DNA of 64,000 nucleotides from Pseudotamlana agarivorans (GTDB lineage: Bacteria; Bacteroidota; Bacteroidia; Flavobacteriales; Flavobacteriaceae), in assembly GCF_018860245.1 (NCBI RefSeq), contig NZ_JAHKPD010000018.1:453206-517205 (forward strand), written 5' to 3'. This document shows positions 1 to 9,322 of this stretch, piece after piece (the stretch's first letter is position 1; the number at the start of each line of letters is the position of its first letter). Position numbers and translations under genes: made by a program. The notes below the pieces were generated by a model, which saw nothing but the letters and a program-made list of their open reading frames with translations, searched no databases and was not told where the DNA came from.

Positions 1-1961
1 GTACTGTCATCATTTTCATCGCAAATTGCAAAATCTCCGGTATCCGTTGCTGTTAATAATAAATTGGTGTGTATTTCAAATGGGACAACAGAAGCACAGC
101 CTGTGCCAGAGTCTTCAACTCTAAGATAAATGCTTGTAAATCCAGGGGCGTCAAAACCGTTAGTAAATTCATAATTTGTTTCATCGGCAATTGGATTTGT
201 GCCGTTATTTGCATCTTCATAATTAGCATGGAACGTGGTGTTTACTCCGGTCAACCCATTAAGTATATTAGGGAGAACCTCTGTTAGATCAAAAAGAGCA
301 TGACCATCTAAATCTGTGTCACAAGCATCGATAAATTGTGGGTCTGTTTTGTTTACAATTGGGCTAATTTGAGTGTTAATTGTTAGTGATGTTGTTGTAG
401 CACATCGTGTATTTATATTAACAGCTCTTACATATACAATATCACTAGCAGAGCTGTTCTTATAAAGATTATTAGTAATGGGGTTTGTACCTGCTGTAGC
501 TTCAGACTGGCTTAAATGGTAAGAGAGGTATAAATCTTGGTTTCCTCCAGTAATTTCATCATTTTTTTCAGATAAATCGATATATGTCGAGCCGTCTGGC
601 GTATCATCACTATCACAAACTTCTAAAGGAGTAGGGGAGATAATATTTGGAAGTGAATTTACAACAATGTTAAAACTGGAATACGCATAGCAGTTACCAT
701 CCAAATCAAAAACTCTAACATATATTGGTTGTGAAGGACTTGAATTTGTAATAGGTGTTGTAATGGGGTTTTGGTTATTTCTGGCTTCAGCATCAGATAA
801 ATGGTAACTGAATTCATAATTTGTAAAAGGACTTCGTGAGGCTACCTGTGCATCTTTGGTTGTGAGATCAAAATTCCTGGTACCATTGCTACCAATTTCA
901 TCACATAATTCGTAATCTGGAAGCGTTTCCATAGGTTCTTCGGTATTAAGAACGATATCTATTTCATCTTGTTCAATACAAATAGAGCCGTTTATTAGAA
1001 CCGAAACATCAACGCGATAGGTGCCATCTTTGGTTGCTGTATAAGTTTCATTTGCGGCTCCAGGAATTAAGGTGTTGTTTAAATACCAAGAATAGGACGC
1101 TGCTGGATTTTGTATGTTGGCATCAATGATTGCTGAGGTTTCACAAGTAGAAATATCTGGACCTAAATCTAAAACCCTAAAACTATCACCTTCTATAAAA
1201 ACAGCAGAATCGTATTCGCCATTAGTTTGATCGGCAATAATAAGTTTAATGCGGTATTTTACATTGGGTTTAATGGTTCCAGAAGCCGTTAAAACAGTGG
1301 TTCTACCATTATAATTAGTGTCGCCAACGTTATACCCTTGAAAATACTGGTTGTTTTCTGCAGGGCAAACACCAAATATCTCATCATGAACGGTCTTGGT
1401 ATTTACGGGTATATTCGTATTTGGAATTAATGCAATATTTTGAAAAGGGGCTGAAGAGCCTTCTTCTTTGATAAGGAAAACGAAGCCGTCGGAGAACTGA
1501 CAAGGGTAAATATCAAAATATTCTTCTGACGCTAATAGGTAATTAAATTGAAATTGGTTCGAAATAGAAACAAAGTCAAATTCAATGGCTGTCGCGTTTA
1601 AATGGACGTCGGTAGTACCAAGTGCAGCTTCCAAATCGGGATCTGTGCCCCATGCTGTGGACCCTTCACTAAGCGTCGGTGTTATTGTAGAATTACCTCC
1701 CGAAGTTGCTCCTCCTGTGGAAAGCATAATACCATTAGCAAAAGGGAAATTGGAGTTGCCTCTTTCAAAATAGGCATAACTAGAAAATCCGCTATCAATG
1801 CCGTTTACTGGTGAGTTAATATTGCTAATGTTTACACATCCATCTACAAAGTTATCCTGAATTAATGTGGTTAGATCTACAGAATCATCTACTGTTATAC
1901 GTTGTGAAAACATAACGTTACAGCAAAAAAAAGTAAATAAGATAAGGTAATTAGATCTCAT
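1..1961 (-). CDS. Choice-of-anchor L domain secreted protein (3'-truncated by window edge)
   Basis: The reading frame is open on the minus strand from the ATG at 1961 to the window edge, about 653 codons. The N-terminus is a signal peptide (MRSNYLILFTFFCCNVMFSQ). Residues about 25-220 match a choice-of-anchor L domain, with a Cys in DGCVNISN, FANGIMLSTGG and YLLASEEYFDIYPC. After that come an Ig-like segment and repeated modules of about 100 residues that contain LCDEIGSNGTRNFDLT-, VCDSDDTPDGSTYIDL- and ACDTDLDGHALFDLT-type motifs, a pattern common in Bacteroidota extracellular adhesion or gliding-associated proteins. The C-terminus is outside the window; a T9SS sorting tail there is inferred from the family and from the next gene. 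The molecular function is unknown. It probably acts at or outside the outer membrane. Confidence 0.85.
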   Translation of the reverse strand, partial: MRSNYLILFTFFCCNVMFSQRITVDDSVDLTTLIQDNFVDGCVNISNINSPVNGIDSGFSSYAYFERGNSNFPFANGIMLSTGGATSGGNSTITPTLSEGSTAWGTDPDLEAALGTTDVHLNATAIEFDFVSISNQFQFNYLLASEEYFDIYPCQFSDGFVFLIKEEGSSAPFQNIALIPNTNIPVNTKTVHDEIFGVCPAENNQYFQGYNVGDTNYNGRTTVLTASGTIKPNVKYRIKLIIADQTNGEYDSAVFIEGDSFRVLDLGPDISTCETSAIIDANIQNPAASYSWYLNNTLIPGAANETYTATKDGTYRVDVSVLINGSICIEQDEIDIVLNTEEPMETLPDYELCDEIGSNGTRNFDLTTKDAQVASRSPFTNYEFSYHLSDAEARNNQNPITTPITNSSPSQPIYVRVFDLDGNCYAYSSFNIVVNSLPNIISPTPLEVCDSDDTPDGSTYIDLSEKNDEITGGNQDLYLSYHLSQSEATAGTNPITNNLYKNSSASDIVYVRAVNINTRCATTTSLTINTQISPIVNKTDPQFIDACDTDLDGHALFDLTEVLPNILNGLTGVNTTFHANYEDANNGTNPIADETNYEFTNGFDAPGFTSIYLRVEDSGTGCASVVPFEIHTNLLLTATDTGDFAICDENDDS

Positions 1962-2091
1962 TATAGTAAGTATTTCAGTTGATTTTGAAGGCTAATTAAA
2001 TCAAAAAGGTTATATTTTATGGAAAAGTATGATATATTTTATTGGAAATAAAAAACATTAGCTGAAATACAATATAATTTGGTTTTAAACC

Positions 2092-4791
2092 TTAATGTTT
2101 CAAAGTGAAATGGTTTTTATAGATTCTTCCATCGGCTAATTTTATAGAGAACCAGTAATCAGCACTTGGTAATTTTTCTCCATTAAAGGTGCCATTCCAA
2201 CCTTCATTTTGCGGGTGAAGTTCTTTGAGAAGTTTTCCATACCGGTCAAAGATTAGAATTTTTGTATGGTCTTTATAGACTCCAGAAATTCCATAAACTT
2301 GCCAGGTATCGTTAATACCATCACCGTTTGGTGTAAAGAATTTAGGAAAACCAATAACGGAAACCTTTTCATTTACATTACCACAATTGTTTTTAACGTC
2401 TTTTACTACCACAGTATAGTGTCCCGGATACACATTATCAAAAGTAGAACTGTCTTGGAAATCGAATACAATATGGTCACTTGAATCCATTAATTGATAT
2501 TGATACTTTCCTTCTCCAGATACGGTAACTGTGATCCTGTTATTTTTTGACGCATCAACAACATCAATTTGATTAAAAGTTGCAATATTGGAAGGAGAAA
2601 GCGTTGTAGTTCTACTTTTAGAACAGCCATAAGTATCGGTTATAGTAACCGTGTAGGCCCCAATTGTATTTGCTTGAATGCTTTCTGTGGTTTCCCCGGT
2701 ACTCCAGATATAAGTGTAGTTGCTAGGCAAATCATGTAATACACCAGCATGAATACGTACAGAGGCAGGGTAATCGTTTAAACAATAATATAACTCAGTG
2801 TCAGGAGTTACTTCGAATGATTTTTTAACTCCTAAAAATACATCGCTAATACCGAAACAATTATTTCCACTTTCAGCACGGGCGAAAATAGTTTGTGAAA
2901 AAGCCGTAGTATTTGTGTAAAAATCATCAAGTGGATTTTGTTCTAACAGCGCATCCTCGTAGGTTTCATAGTAATTAATATCTAGATTTACTGAAATCCC
3001 ATTAAGTATTTCTTGGTTGGCTACTGTTAGGTTGAAATTATAGAAGCCATCTTCAAGACCATCATCATCACAAGTTGTTAAAGTTGCATCATTAATGTCG
3101 GTAGTACTAACATCTAGAGTTAATTCTGAAACTGAAAAACAGGAGGTATTATTATCAATGACCTTAGTGAATATAATTTGTGGGTTTACGGTATTAGTGA
3201 AGGCCTGACCATCTATTTTCTGGGTTCTGCCAGAATCGGTATAAAATTCAATGGTTCTATCGGTTTCATAGCCTGTTAGATTTAAAAAAGCTTCGTTGAG
3301 GTTAAAAACCGTTTTTCCGTCTAAAATGGCATCTTCTTCACATTGAAATAAGGTGTGGTTTAATGCTGTTGGATTTTGATTATACACAACATAAGCTTCT
3401 CCTTCATTTAAGCAATCTCCATTATTTGGGTTTATTATAACTTCATAATGCCCTGATGCTTGAACCAATAATTGGTTGCTGGTTTCGGTAAGTGGTATAC
3501 TGTTTTTTGACCAATTATAGGTCGCTCCTGGTAGTAGGTCTGCGACTAGTGCATATTGGTCACCTTGGCAAAGTGTTAAGGTTGTACTCTGTTCTCCATT
3601 TTTGATAATATCAACCTGTTTGTTAAAAAAGGAAGCGATAAAAGGCGGTAACCCTTGTGTGGAAAATGAAGGAGAAAGGTTAATAGCATGATGATTATAA
3701 TCACAATTCAAACCTATTTTGTTAGGCTCATTTATTGCACCTAAATATGGAACACCTTGAAGATACGCAGCGCTTAAAGCACGATAAATTTTTCCGTTAG
3801 GACCTAATTGTAAGGCGCCTCTATAGATTTGTCGATCATCAAGTGTAACTGCTGAAGCTTGGACTGGAGTAGCATATAGGTTATATTGAATTAATTTCGA
3901 GTAATGAATATTCGGGTCATTAATATTGGAGTCATTAGGAAGAATGTTAGATGTTTGAACGTAAAGTAAGTTGCTGTTAGGAGAAAATTCAACGCCATAG
4001 GCAGCGCTAACTCTTGGTGGAATGAGCGTATTTTGGTTTGATACTTTTCCCGTGGCTACATCAAAATCAAAAATGTCGAGGCCATCATAGAAATTCGCAC
4101 ATGCCACTTTTAACCCATCCGGTGATAATTTTAAATACCCTCTTCGATCTTCTGTTTTCTTGGCGAAAGTAGATTTTATTGAGGTTGAATTCACCCCTAG
4201 ATTGGTAACTTCAAAAGCGTGAAAAGTATCAAAGACATCTAAGTTTCCGTTTTGTGAAGCATAGGTAAGTACCCAGAAAGATTTGCTAACACAGTCTTTT
4301 AGTACAGCAGTGATCTTTTCGGCAGAGTCTCGTAATAAATTAATATTCTTTGTTGTGACTTCACCAAGACCGCCATCTAAGGTTAAATCGACTATGGAGT
4401 AGTTGAATCCATAACGAATGCCAGATTCGTCTCCAAAATCATCTACTGTAAAGACAAAATAAACTTTATCATTATCAGGTTTCGGGACTATGATAGCCGA
4501 TTGGGTACTAGAAGGGTCGCCATATAAGCCGTAACCGTTTGACATGATTTCATGGTTTTTATTCCAAATGGTTATGCCGTCTGTATAAAAGAGTAAATTA
4601 CCAGAATCATCAGAGATGGATGTACAGCCTTCAAGAGTACTTAGTTTACCGTCTTGAACTGCGGTAACGGTGTTATTATTAGAGTCAAATCGAACCCCAC
4701 TTTTATTTCCAAAATACCAATTTGCAGCCTGGTTTTGGGCAAAAATATTGATGGAGAATAAGCAAATAATTAATAGTAAGTGTCTTTTCAT
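2092..4791 (-). CDS. Large secreted protein with T9SS type B (gliding motility-associated) C-terminal domain
   Basis: The start at 4791 is preferred because it opens directly with a signal peptide (MKRHLLLIICLFSINIFAQN). A start 13 codons upstream would overlap the preceding permease gene. The protein is about 899 residues. Residues about 20-400 look like a beta-propeller-type region with repeats such as LSPDGLKVACANFYDGLDIF. Several Ig/PKD-like modules with CEEDAILDGKTVFNLNEA- and TCDDDGLEDGFYNFNL-type segments follow. The last 85 residues form the type B tail, with FFTPNGDGINDTWQV, IFDRYGKLLKEL and YWFSIKLADGR. This tail directs export by the type IX system and attachment or release at the surface. 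The gene follows the first secreted gene's neighbourhood in the same direction, so the two may act together. The ligand or substrate cannot be told. Confidence 0.9.
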   Translation of the reverse strand: MKRHLLLIICLFSINIFAQNQAANWYFGNKSGVRFDSNNNTVTAVQDGKLSTLEGCTSISDDSGNLLFYTDGITIWNKNHEIMSNGYGLYGDPSSTQSAIIVPKPDNDKVYFVFTVDDFGDESGIRYGFNYSIVDLTLDGGLGEVTTKNINLLRDSAEKITAVLKDCVSKSFWVLTYASQNGNLDVFDTFHAFEVTNLGVNSTSIKSTFAKKTEDRRGYLKLSPDGLKVACANFYDGLDIFDFDVATGKVSNQNTLIPPRVSAAYGVEFSPNSNLLYVQTSNILPNDSNINDPNIHYSKLIQYNLYATPVQASAVTLDDRQIYRGALQLGPNGKIYRALSAAYLQGVPYLGAINEPNKIGLNCDYNHHAINLSPSFSTQGLPPFIASFFNKQVDIIKNGEQSTTLTLCQGDQYALVADLLPGATYNWSKNSIPLTETSNQLLVQASGHYEVIINPNNGDCLNEGEAYVVYNQNPTALNHTLFQCEEDAILDGKTVFNLNEAFLNLTGYETDRTIEFYTDSGRTQKIDGQAFTNTVNPQIIFTKVIDNNTSCFSVSELTLDVSTTDINDATLTTCDDDGLEDGFYNFNLTVANQEILNGISVNLDINYYETYEDALLEQNPLDDFYTNTTAFSQTIFARAESGNNCFGISDVFLGVKKSFEVTPDTELYYCLNDYPASVRIHAGVLHDLPSNYTYIWSTGETTESIQANTIGAYTVTITDTYGCSKSRTTTLSPSNIATFNQIDVVDASKNNRITVTVSGEGKYQYQLMDSSDHIVFDFQDSSTFDNVYPGHYTVVVKDVKNNCGNVNEKVSVIGFPKFFTPNGDGINDTWQVYGISGVYKDHTKILIFDRYGKLLKELHPQNEGWNGTFNGEKLPSADYWFSIKLADGRIYKNHFTLKH

Positions 4792-4811
4792 CTTTGTATA
4801 GCGTACACTTT

Positions 4812-4819
4812 CAAAGATA
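4812..4819 (-). promoter_or_regulatory. Candidate -7 element (TATCTTTG) for the T9SS type B protein gene
   Basis: On the minus strand TATCTTTG matches the Bacteroidota -7 consensus TAnnTTTG exactly. It ends 20 nt before the preferred ATG at 4791. It overlaps the tail of the upstream permease gene, and no clear -33 TTTG lies at the right distance, so it may be fortuitous. Confidence 0.4.
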
Positions 4820-5644
4820 TTATAAATCACGACTTTTTAGAAGTTTATAGGACAAAAACACAAATAGAGCGGTCCAACATAAAACGATGAGAATCTCATA
4901 TGAATGTACTGCGTAGTCGTAAGTCAAGCTGGTTTTATCTGGAAACTTAGACATGGTAATGCGTTGGAAGGGCTGATCTATTAATTTATACATTGATTGT
5001 AACGGAAAACAGTTCTGAATACGTTCGGCAATTGCACTATTAAATTTCCAAGCCATGATACCGTATAATATCCATTCAACAATAAATAAAATAAATAGAA
5101 ACGCTAAGGCGAAAGCAGAACGCTTTACTAGCATGCCAAAAAATAAGCACAAACTAAAGAAACCCATTAATTTAACAAAGTAGGCTAATAGAAATTCGAT
5201 ATTACTAAAAACTATTGAAGCCTCTGTATAACTGGAATAATACATGCCAATACTCAAAGTGATAAAAAATATAAGCACCGTTGAAACTAGTGAAAAGAAT
5301 ACAATGGCATAAAATTTTGATAGAATAAACTCCTTTTTACTTAAACCGTCAATAAGATTTTGCTTTATGGTTTTGTTACTGTACTCATTGCCAATCATAC
5401 TTACGACGACAATAGCAAAAAAGAATTTAAATTGTGAAGCAAAAAAAGTGGTTAGGTGCCATATTAAAGGGAAGTTAAACACGCCTAATTCTCCTAACTC
5501 CAGGGTGAAAAAACCAAAAACGTTTATTTTTAAGGATGATAACAGAATAACGAAAAATGGTAAAATGAATGATACGAATATCAAAATTTTACTGGTTCGA
5601 TTAAGGAGTAGCTTTTGTAATTCTAAATTTAAAAGTCTGAACAT
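4820..5644 (-). CDS. ABC-2 type transporter permease
   Basis: The product is a 274-residue integral membrane protein with about six hydrophobic segments, the first at residues about 19-38 and the last near the C-terminus (EILIVLCWTALFVFLSY). It has the ABC-2 pattern: a long first loop, then an amphipathic stretch (NEYSNKTIKQNLIDGLSKKEFILSKF) before the second hydrophobic segment. It begins 19 bp after the ATP-binding gene on the same strand, so the two form an exporter operon. The exported substrate is not indicated; bacitracin-type or generic lipid/peptide exporters share this form. The GldF/GldG gliding exporter was considered, but no gliding genes are adjacent. Confidence 0.85.
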   Translation of the reverse strand: MFRLLNLELQKLLLNRTSKILIFVSFILPFFVILLSSLKINVFGFFTLELGELGVFNFPLIWHLTTFFASQFKFFFAIVVVSMIGNEYSNKTIKQNLIDGLSKKEFILSKFYAIVFFSLVSTVLIFFITLSIGMYYSSYTEASIVFSNIEFLLAYFVKLMGFFSLCLFFGMLVKRSAFALAFLFILFIVEWILYGIMAWKFNSAIAERIQNCFPLQSMYKLIDQPFQRITMSKFPDKTSLTYDYAVHSYEILIVLCWTALFVFLSYKLLKSRDL

Positions 5645-5663
5645 TTAATTTGTTTTTTGGCTG

Positions 5664-6560
5664 TTATTGATGGTCTGTCAACTGTAAAAATTGCTCTTCT
5701 AGGCTTTCTTTGCGTTGCACTAGATGTGTTAATACAACCTGATTTTCAAACATGAATGTGTTTAAATCTTCAGATTTTAAAGGTTTATTTAAAAAAGCGG
5801 TAACCAAGTTATCTTGTGTTTTTATTTCATTAAACGATGTATGGTTTTCAAGTAATTTTACCATTTGAGGATTATTATTCGACTTAAGTTCGAAAAAGCC
5901 ATGGCTAGAAGTCATAGCATCCACACGACCGGCATAGAGTTTAACACCCTTTCTTAAAACAACAACGTGGGTACATACTTTTTCAACTTCATCCAACAGA
6001 TGGGAAGCCAATAAAATAGTGGTACCATTTGAGGCAATTTGTTTAATAATTTCTCTAATTTGATGTATGCCCTGTGGGTCTAAACCGTTAGTTGGTTCAT
6101 CTAATATTAAAATTTCTGGGTCGTTTAGCAGGGCCGAAGCAATGGCTAAACGTTGTTTCATGCCTAAAGAAAACGCGCTGAATTTGCTATTTTTTCTTTC
6201 TATTAGGCCTACTATTTCAAGTTTTTCATCAATTTTATTAAAATCCACACCTTTTATTTTACAAACCAATTTTAGGTTTTGCATGGCCGTCATGTACGGA
6301 TAGAAGTTGGGACGTTCAATAATAGCACCAACCTTTTTTAGTGCTTCATGGGTGTTAACAGTACCGTCGAACCAACTAAATTGACCTTGTGTTTTGTTTA
6401 CGACATTAAGTACGATGCCTAAAGTGGTCGATTTTCCGCTGCCGTTCGGACCTAAAATACCGTAAACGTTACCTTTATTTATTGTAAAAGATAAATTATT
6501 AACAGCAGTTAAAGAGCCAAATTTTTTGGTGAGATTTTCAATTTTAAGGATGGTTTCCAA
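5664..6560 (-). CDS. ABC transporter ATP-binding protein
   Basis: This is a 298-residue ATPase. Walker A is GPNGSGKST near residue 40, the signature region is FSLGMKQRLAIASALL near 130-145, and Walker B is ILILDEPTNGLDPQG near 155. An H-loop histidine follows in ASHLLDEVE. Residues about 215-298 form the variable C-terminal extension typical of BcrA/CcmA-like ATPases. It powers the permease encoded immediately downstream. The pair is the usual two-gene export unit in which both subunits dimerise at the inner membrane. The substrate is unknown. Confidence 0.9.
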   Translation of the reverse strand: METILKIENLTKKFGSLTAVNNLSFTINKGNVYGILGPNGSGKSTTLGIVLNVVNKTQGQFSWFDGTVNTHEALKKVGAIIERPNFYPYMTAMQNLKLVCKIKGVDFNKIDEKLEIVGLIERKNSKFSAFSLGMKQRLAIASALLNDPEILILDEPTNGLDPQGIHQIREIIKQIASNGTTILLASHLLDEVEKVCTHVVVLRKGVKLYAGRVDAMTSSHGFFELKSNNNPQMVKLLENHTSFNEIKTQDNLVTAFLNKPLKSEDLNTFMFENQVVLTHLVQRKESLEEQFLQLTDHQ

Positions 6561-6659
6561 AAGGTGTATTTTTAATGGTTAACTTTTTAGTGGTTTTGAC
6601 TTACTTTAAATATGACGATTAGGCTGCAATTATGTTACAAATTATAGCTTTAAAAACGT

Positions 6660-6667
6660 TAAATTTG
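6660..6667 (+). promoter_or_regulatory. -7 promoter element (TAAATTTG) for the kinase-like gene
   Basis: This is an exact match to TAnnTTTG and ends 16 nt before the ATG at 6684, a normal short-leader spacing. It lies in the 123-bp divergent gap between the ABC exporter operon and the plus-strand gene. Confidence 0.55.
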
Positions 6668-6683
6668 AACAAGATTAAGAGAT

Positions 6684-7757
6684 ATGCAAGATTTAAAAAT
6701 TTCCAAAAGAAAGCCTTCGTACCCTATAACTGCGAAACTTAACGAGTATTTATCAAGATATAATAGAAACGTAGAAATTCCTATTTTTTATGATGATTTA
6801 CTTAGGTTTCAGGGGTCGATTGTTGTGTATGACAAGGATGATAATGATACCTTATGGATTCGTGTTTACTACAATGAATTTGAACGTGAGGAGATTGAAT
6901 CTTCTTTAAAAAAGGTTTACACTATTTTTCATTCAGATGGAAATGAAAACATTTTGCCCTTTTTAAGCGTTGATGCTATTGATTATTGCACATTTGGAAA
7001 TTCAAAACCTTTCAGAATTAAAATTAGAAATGTACTGAATGATAATTCAACTTATTTCTATATTAAAACAGCCGATGCTTCTCGTGTTTATGGATTGGAA
7101 CTGGAGCACATGTTATCGCCTTATAATTTGAATTTTCTTGTTTATGAAAACACGTTAATTGAAGAGCATATTGCAGGAATTCCTGGTGATGAGTTTATTA
7201 AAAATATGCTGCCTAATTGTACTAAATCTGAAAAAGCTCAAATCGCAAAAGAGTTTGTGAAGTTTAATGAGCGCTGTATGATACGTCTACTTGGTGATAT
7301 GCGCTCTTATAACTATGTTATTGTGCCTACACATGATTTTGATAAAGTGGTTTATAAAATTAGGGCCATAGATTTCGACCAGCAATCTTACGAGGGCAAG
7401 TTTAATATTTACAGGCCCCAGTTTTTTAAGGAAAACTATGAAATGGTGCAATTAGTATCAAATATTATTCAAAAACTATCCATCGATCAATATAAAACAG
7501 AAGAGCGTTCCATTTTGGTAAAACGCTTAAAAAGTTCACATGTACGTGTTGAAATGTTACTCGGTTGTTTAGAAAGTGATGAGGTTTCTACTGAAGAAAA
7601 TATTCAGTTACTTAAAACCACTATATTCAATTACACCCACGATGTGAATTTCAAGAAAAGTAAAAACATGGGTGAAATTCTAAGATTTTCCTTAGAGTTT
7701 TTAACACGTAATTATGAGAATGTAAGTTTAGATGTTTTTAAGAAGAAGAAATATTAA
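6684..7757 (+). CDS. Conserved hypothetical protein with kinase-like motifs
   Basis: The product is a 357-residue soluble protein with no signal peptide. I do not recognise a named family. Residues about 190-240 read LLGDMRSYNYVIVPT followed, about 14 residues on, by IRAIDFDQQSYEG. A GD-x-R-x-x-N loop followed by an Asp-Phe-Asp resembles the catalytic HxD-x5-N loop and the DFG metal-binding motif of divergent protein or lipid kinases, so a kinase-like fold is an inference from these two motifs. An N-terminal nucleotide-binding Gly-rich loop is not evident. The gene stands alone after a divergent exporter operon and converges, with a 4-bp overlap, on the next gene. Confidence 0.6.
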   Translation: MQDLKISKRKPSYPITAKLNEYLSRYNRNVEIPIFYDDLLRFQGSIVVYDKDDNDTLWIRVYYNEFEREEIESSLKKVYTIFHSDGNENILPFLSVDAIDYCTFGNSKPFRIKIRNVLNDNSTYFYIKTADASRVYGLELEHMLSPYNLNFLVYENTLIEEHIAGIPGDEFIKNMLPNCTKSEKAQIAKEFVKFNERCMIRLLGDMRSYNYVIVPTHDFDKVVYKIRAIDFDQQSYEGKFNIYRPQFFKENYEMVQLVSNIIQKLSIDQYKTEERSILVKRLKSSHVRVEMLLGCLESDEVSTEENIQLLKTTIFNYTHDVNFKKSKNMGEILRFSLEFLTRNYENVSLDVFKKKKY

Positions 7758-8269
7758 TTCCAGTTTTCGTCAAAATCTAATTGATCGTAATCTTCAGGAT
7801 CGAAATCATCTTCAAATTCATCAAAATCGTCTAATGCGTCAGCTTCAAAAGTTTTTTCAGGCGCAAATTCTGGAACTTGACCTTGAACATACATCAGGTT
7901 AGGGTAGTCATGTCCTTCCATTTCTTCAACTATTTCGGCCAATTCCACGAAGAAAGTCCACATGCTTAAAAAGTCGTAAACATATATTAGTTTTGTTTGA
8001 TCTTCATCTAGCAAACCGTCTAAAGAAGTTTCATTCATTAAACGCGCGGTAGCTTCTTCACTTAAATCGAATAAAGAGATTTCTTCACCTTGTTCCCAGA
8101 TATCGTTACTTACGTAAAATGATGCCATTTCTGTACCATCAAACCCGAAGGATTGGGTAATGATGTTGTGTAAGTCTTCAAGCGTATCGGTGTCACGAAT
8201 TTCTAAATCGCGAAAAACGTCTTCGTCTTTGGTATCATTGTCTAATATGACTCTAAATCTGTAAATCAT
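7754..8269 (-). CDS. Plasmid pRiA4b ORF-3-like (IS1096 TnpR passenger-like) family protein
   Basis: The product has 171 residues. The N-terminal 80 match the pRiA4b ORF-3 fold: a YRFRVILDN beginning, ...DTLEDLHNIITQSFGFD..., then F-Y-V-S-N-D-IWEQGEE. The C-terminal 40 residues are extremely acidic (Asp/Glu runs around DDFDEFEDDFDPEDYDQ). Despite the family name, no transposon is visible around it, and in Flavobacteriaceae this is a chromosomal solitary gene of unknown role. It converges on the kinase-like gene, and its -7 box lies 20 nt upstream of the start. Confidence 0.75.
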   Translation of the reverse strand: MIYRFRVILDNDTKDEDVFRDLEIRDTDTLEDLHNIITQSFGFDGTEMASFYVSNDIWEQGEEISLFDLSEEATARLMNETSLDGLLDEDQTKLIYVYDFLSMWTFFVELAEIVEEMEGHDYPNLMYVQGQVPEFAPEKTFEADALDDFDEFEDDFDPEDYDQLDFDENWN

Positions 8270-8289
8270 CAGTGAAAAAATTTAAGGTA

Positions 8290-8297
8290 CAAAGGTA
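8290..8297 (-). promoter_or_regulatory. -7 promoter element (TACCTTTG) for the pRiA4b ORF-3-like gene
   Basis: This is an exact minus-strand match to TAnnTTTG and ends 20 nt upstream of the ATG at 8269. It lies in the short gap after the heme A synthase gene, so this gene can be transcribed independently. Confidence 0.5.
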
Positions 8298-8308
8298 TGT
8301 TATTTAAA

Positions 8309-9322
8309 CTATTTGGTAAAACGATGTAATGTAAATGTCATACTTGTTAATAAGAAAAATGCACCCACTTGATGCGCAACACCTAACCATAATGGCACTT
8401 GATAAATAAGCGTTAAAACCCCTAAAGTAAACTGTAAAAAAACTAAAAGGACTAGAGCGTTTACGCCTTGTTCTTGTAGAGGTGTTAAGCTGTACTTTTT
8501 AGATTTCTTCCATATCATAAAGATGAAAACAACTACGATATAAGCCAGTATACGATGAACAAACTGAATGCCGCTAGGGTTTTCAATAAGGTTCTTATAG
8601 AAGGGCTCTAGAACATAAACGGTAAAGTGTATGAACTTCCCATCATTCATTAATGGCCAATGGTTGTGTAGTAAACCAGCTTTTAATCCGGCGATAAAAG
8701 CACCATATATAATTTGAATGATTAGTATAATGTACCCCCAAATAATAAGACTCCTCATGGGCTTATTGGCAGGTTTTATATTGGGGTATTTTAAATCTAA
8801 AGCGACCCAAAGGGTGGCAGCAAATGTTAGAAAAGCCGTAACTAAATGTGCTGCTAATCTATAATGACTAACATCAGGCATGTCGACAAGTCCACTTTTA
8901 ACCATATACCAGCCTAGGAAGCCTTGAAAAGCGCCTAGTCCAAGTAATACTATGCATTTTTTTATGGTACTTATTGAAAGTTGCTTCCGAATTAAAAAAT
9001 AAATAAACGGAATAATAAATACTAAACCAATAGAACGCCCAATAACACGGTGTAGCCACTCCCAAAAGTAAATGCTTTTAAAATCTTCAATATCGAAATG
9101 ATTATTATAGGCATTAAATTCGGGGTGCTGTTTGTATAAGTCGAAGGCTTCTTGCCATTCTTGATCGCCTATTGGCGGAATGGTTCCTGTAATTAATCTG
9201 TAATTTGAAATGGATAAACCGGAATCTGTTAGCCGTGTAATTCCGCCAATCACTACCATTATGAAGATTAGGAAACAGCCAGTTAATAGCCAATAAATAA
9301 CGTTTTTGTTGTCTTTTTTCAT
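8309..9322 (-). CDS. ctaA: Heme A synthase (COX15/CtaA family)
   Basis: The product is a 337-residue polytopic membrane protein with about eight transmembrane helices. Diagnostic parts are GGITRLTDSGLSISNY near residues 26-41, EWLHRVIGRSIGL near 87 and the second-half histidines in HRILAY and GVAHQVGAF. These heme-ligand histidines sit on helices as in the COX15 family. It oxidises heme O to heme A for cytochrome oxidase in the inner membrane. The length fits the long two-domain type. No other cytochrome oxidase assembly gene lies next to it here. It is transcribed alone after a 215-bp gap that holds a strong hairpin. Confidence 0.92.
   Translation of the reverse strand: MKKDNKNVIYWLLTGCFLIFIMVVIGGITRLTDSGLSISNYRLITGTIPPIGDQEWQEAFDLYKQHPEFNAYNNHFDIEDFKSIYFWEWLHRVIGRSIGLVFIIPFIYFLIRKQLSISTIKKCIVLLGLGAFQGFLGWYMVKSGLVDMPDVSHYRLAAHLVTAFLTFAATLWVALDLKYPNIKPANKPMRSLIIWGYIILIIQIIYGAFIAGLKAGLLHNHWPLMNDGKFIHFTVYVLEPFYKNLIENPSGIQFVHRILAYIVVVFIFMIWKKSKKYSLTPLQEQGVNALVLLVFLQFTLGVLTLIYQVPLWLGVAHQVGAFFLLTSMTFTLHRFTK

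Noticed and set aside
69-287. Plus-strand 72-codon frame in the first 300 bases
   Set aside because: It lies antisense to the choice-of-anchor L gene, which runs uninterrupted on the minus strand with a signal peptide and domain motifs; the frame has no start signal or known motif.
1585-1814. Overlapping plus-strand frames of 62 and 70 codons
   Set aside because: Both are shadows of the same minus-strand gene in other frames, with no signals of their own.
4820-6560. ABC pair as gliding-motility exporter (GldA/GldF-like)
   Set aside because: There is no gldG or other gliding gene nearby, and the ATPase and permease match many generic ABC-2 exporters.
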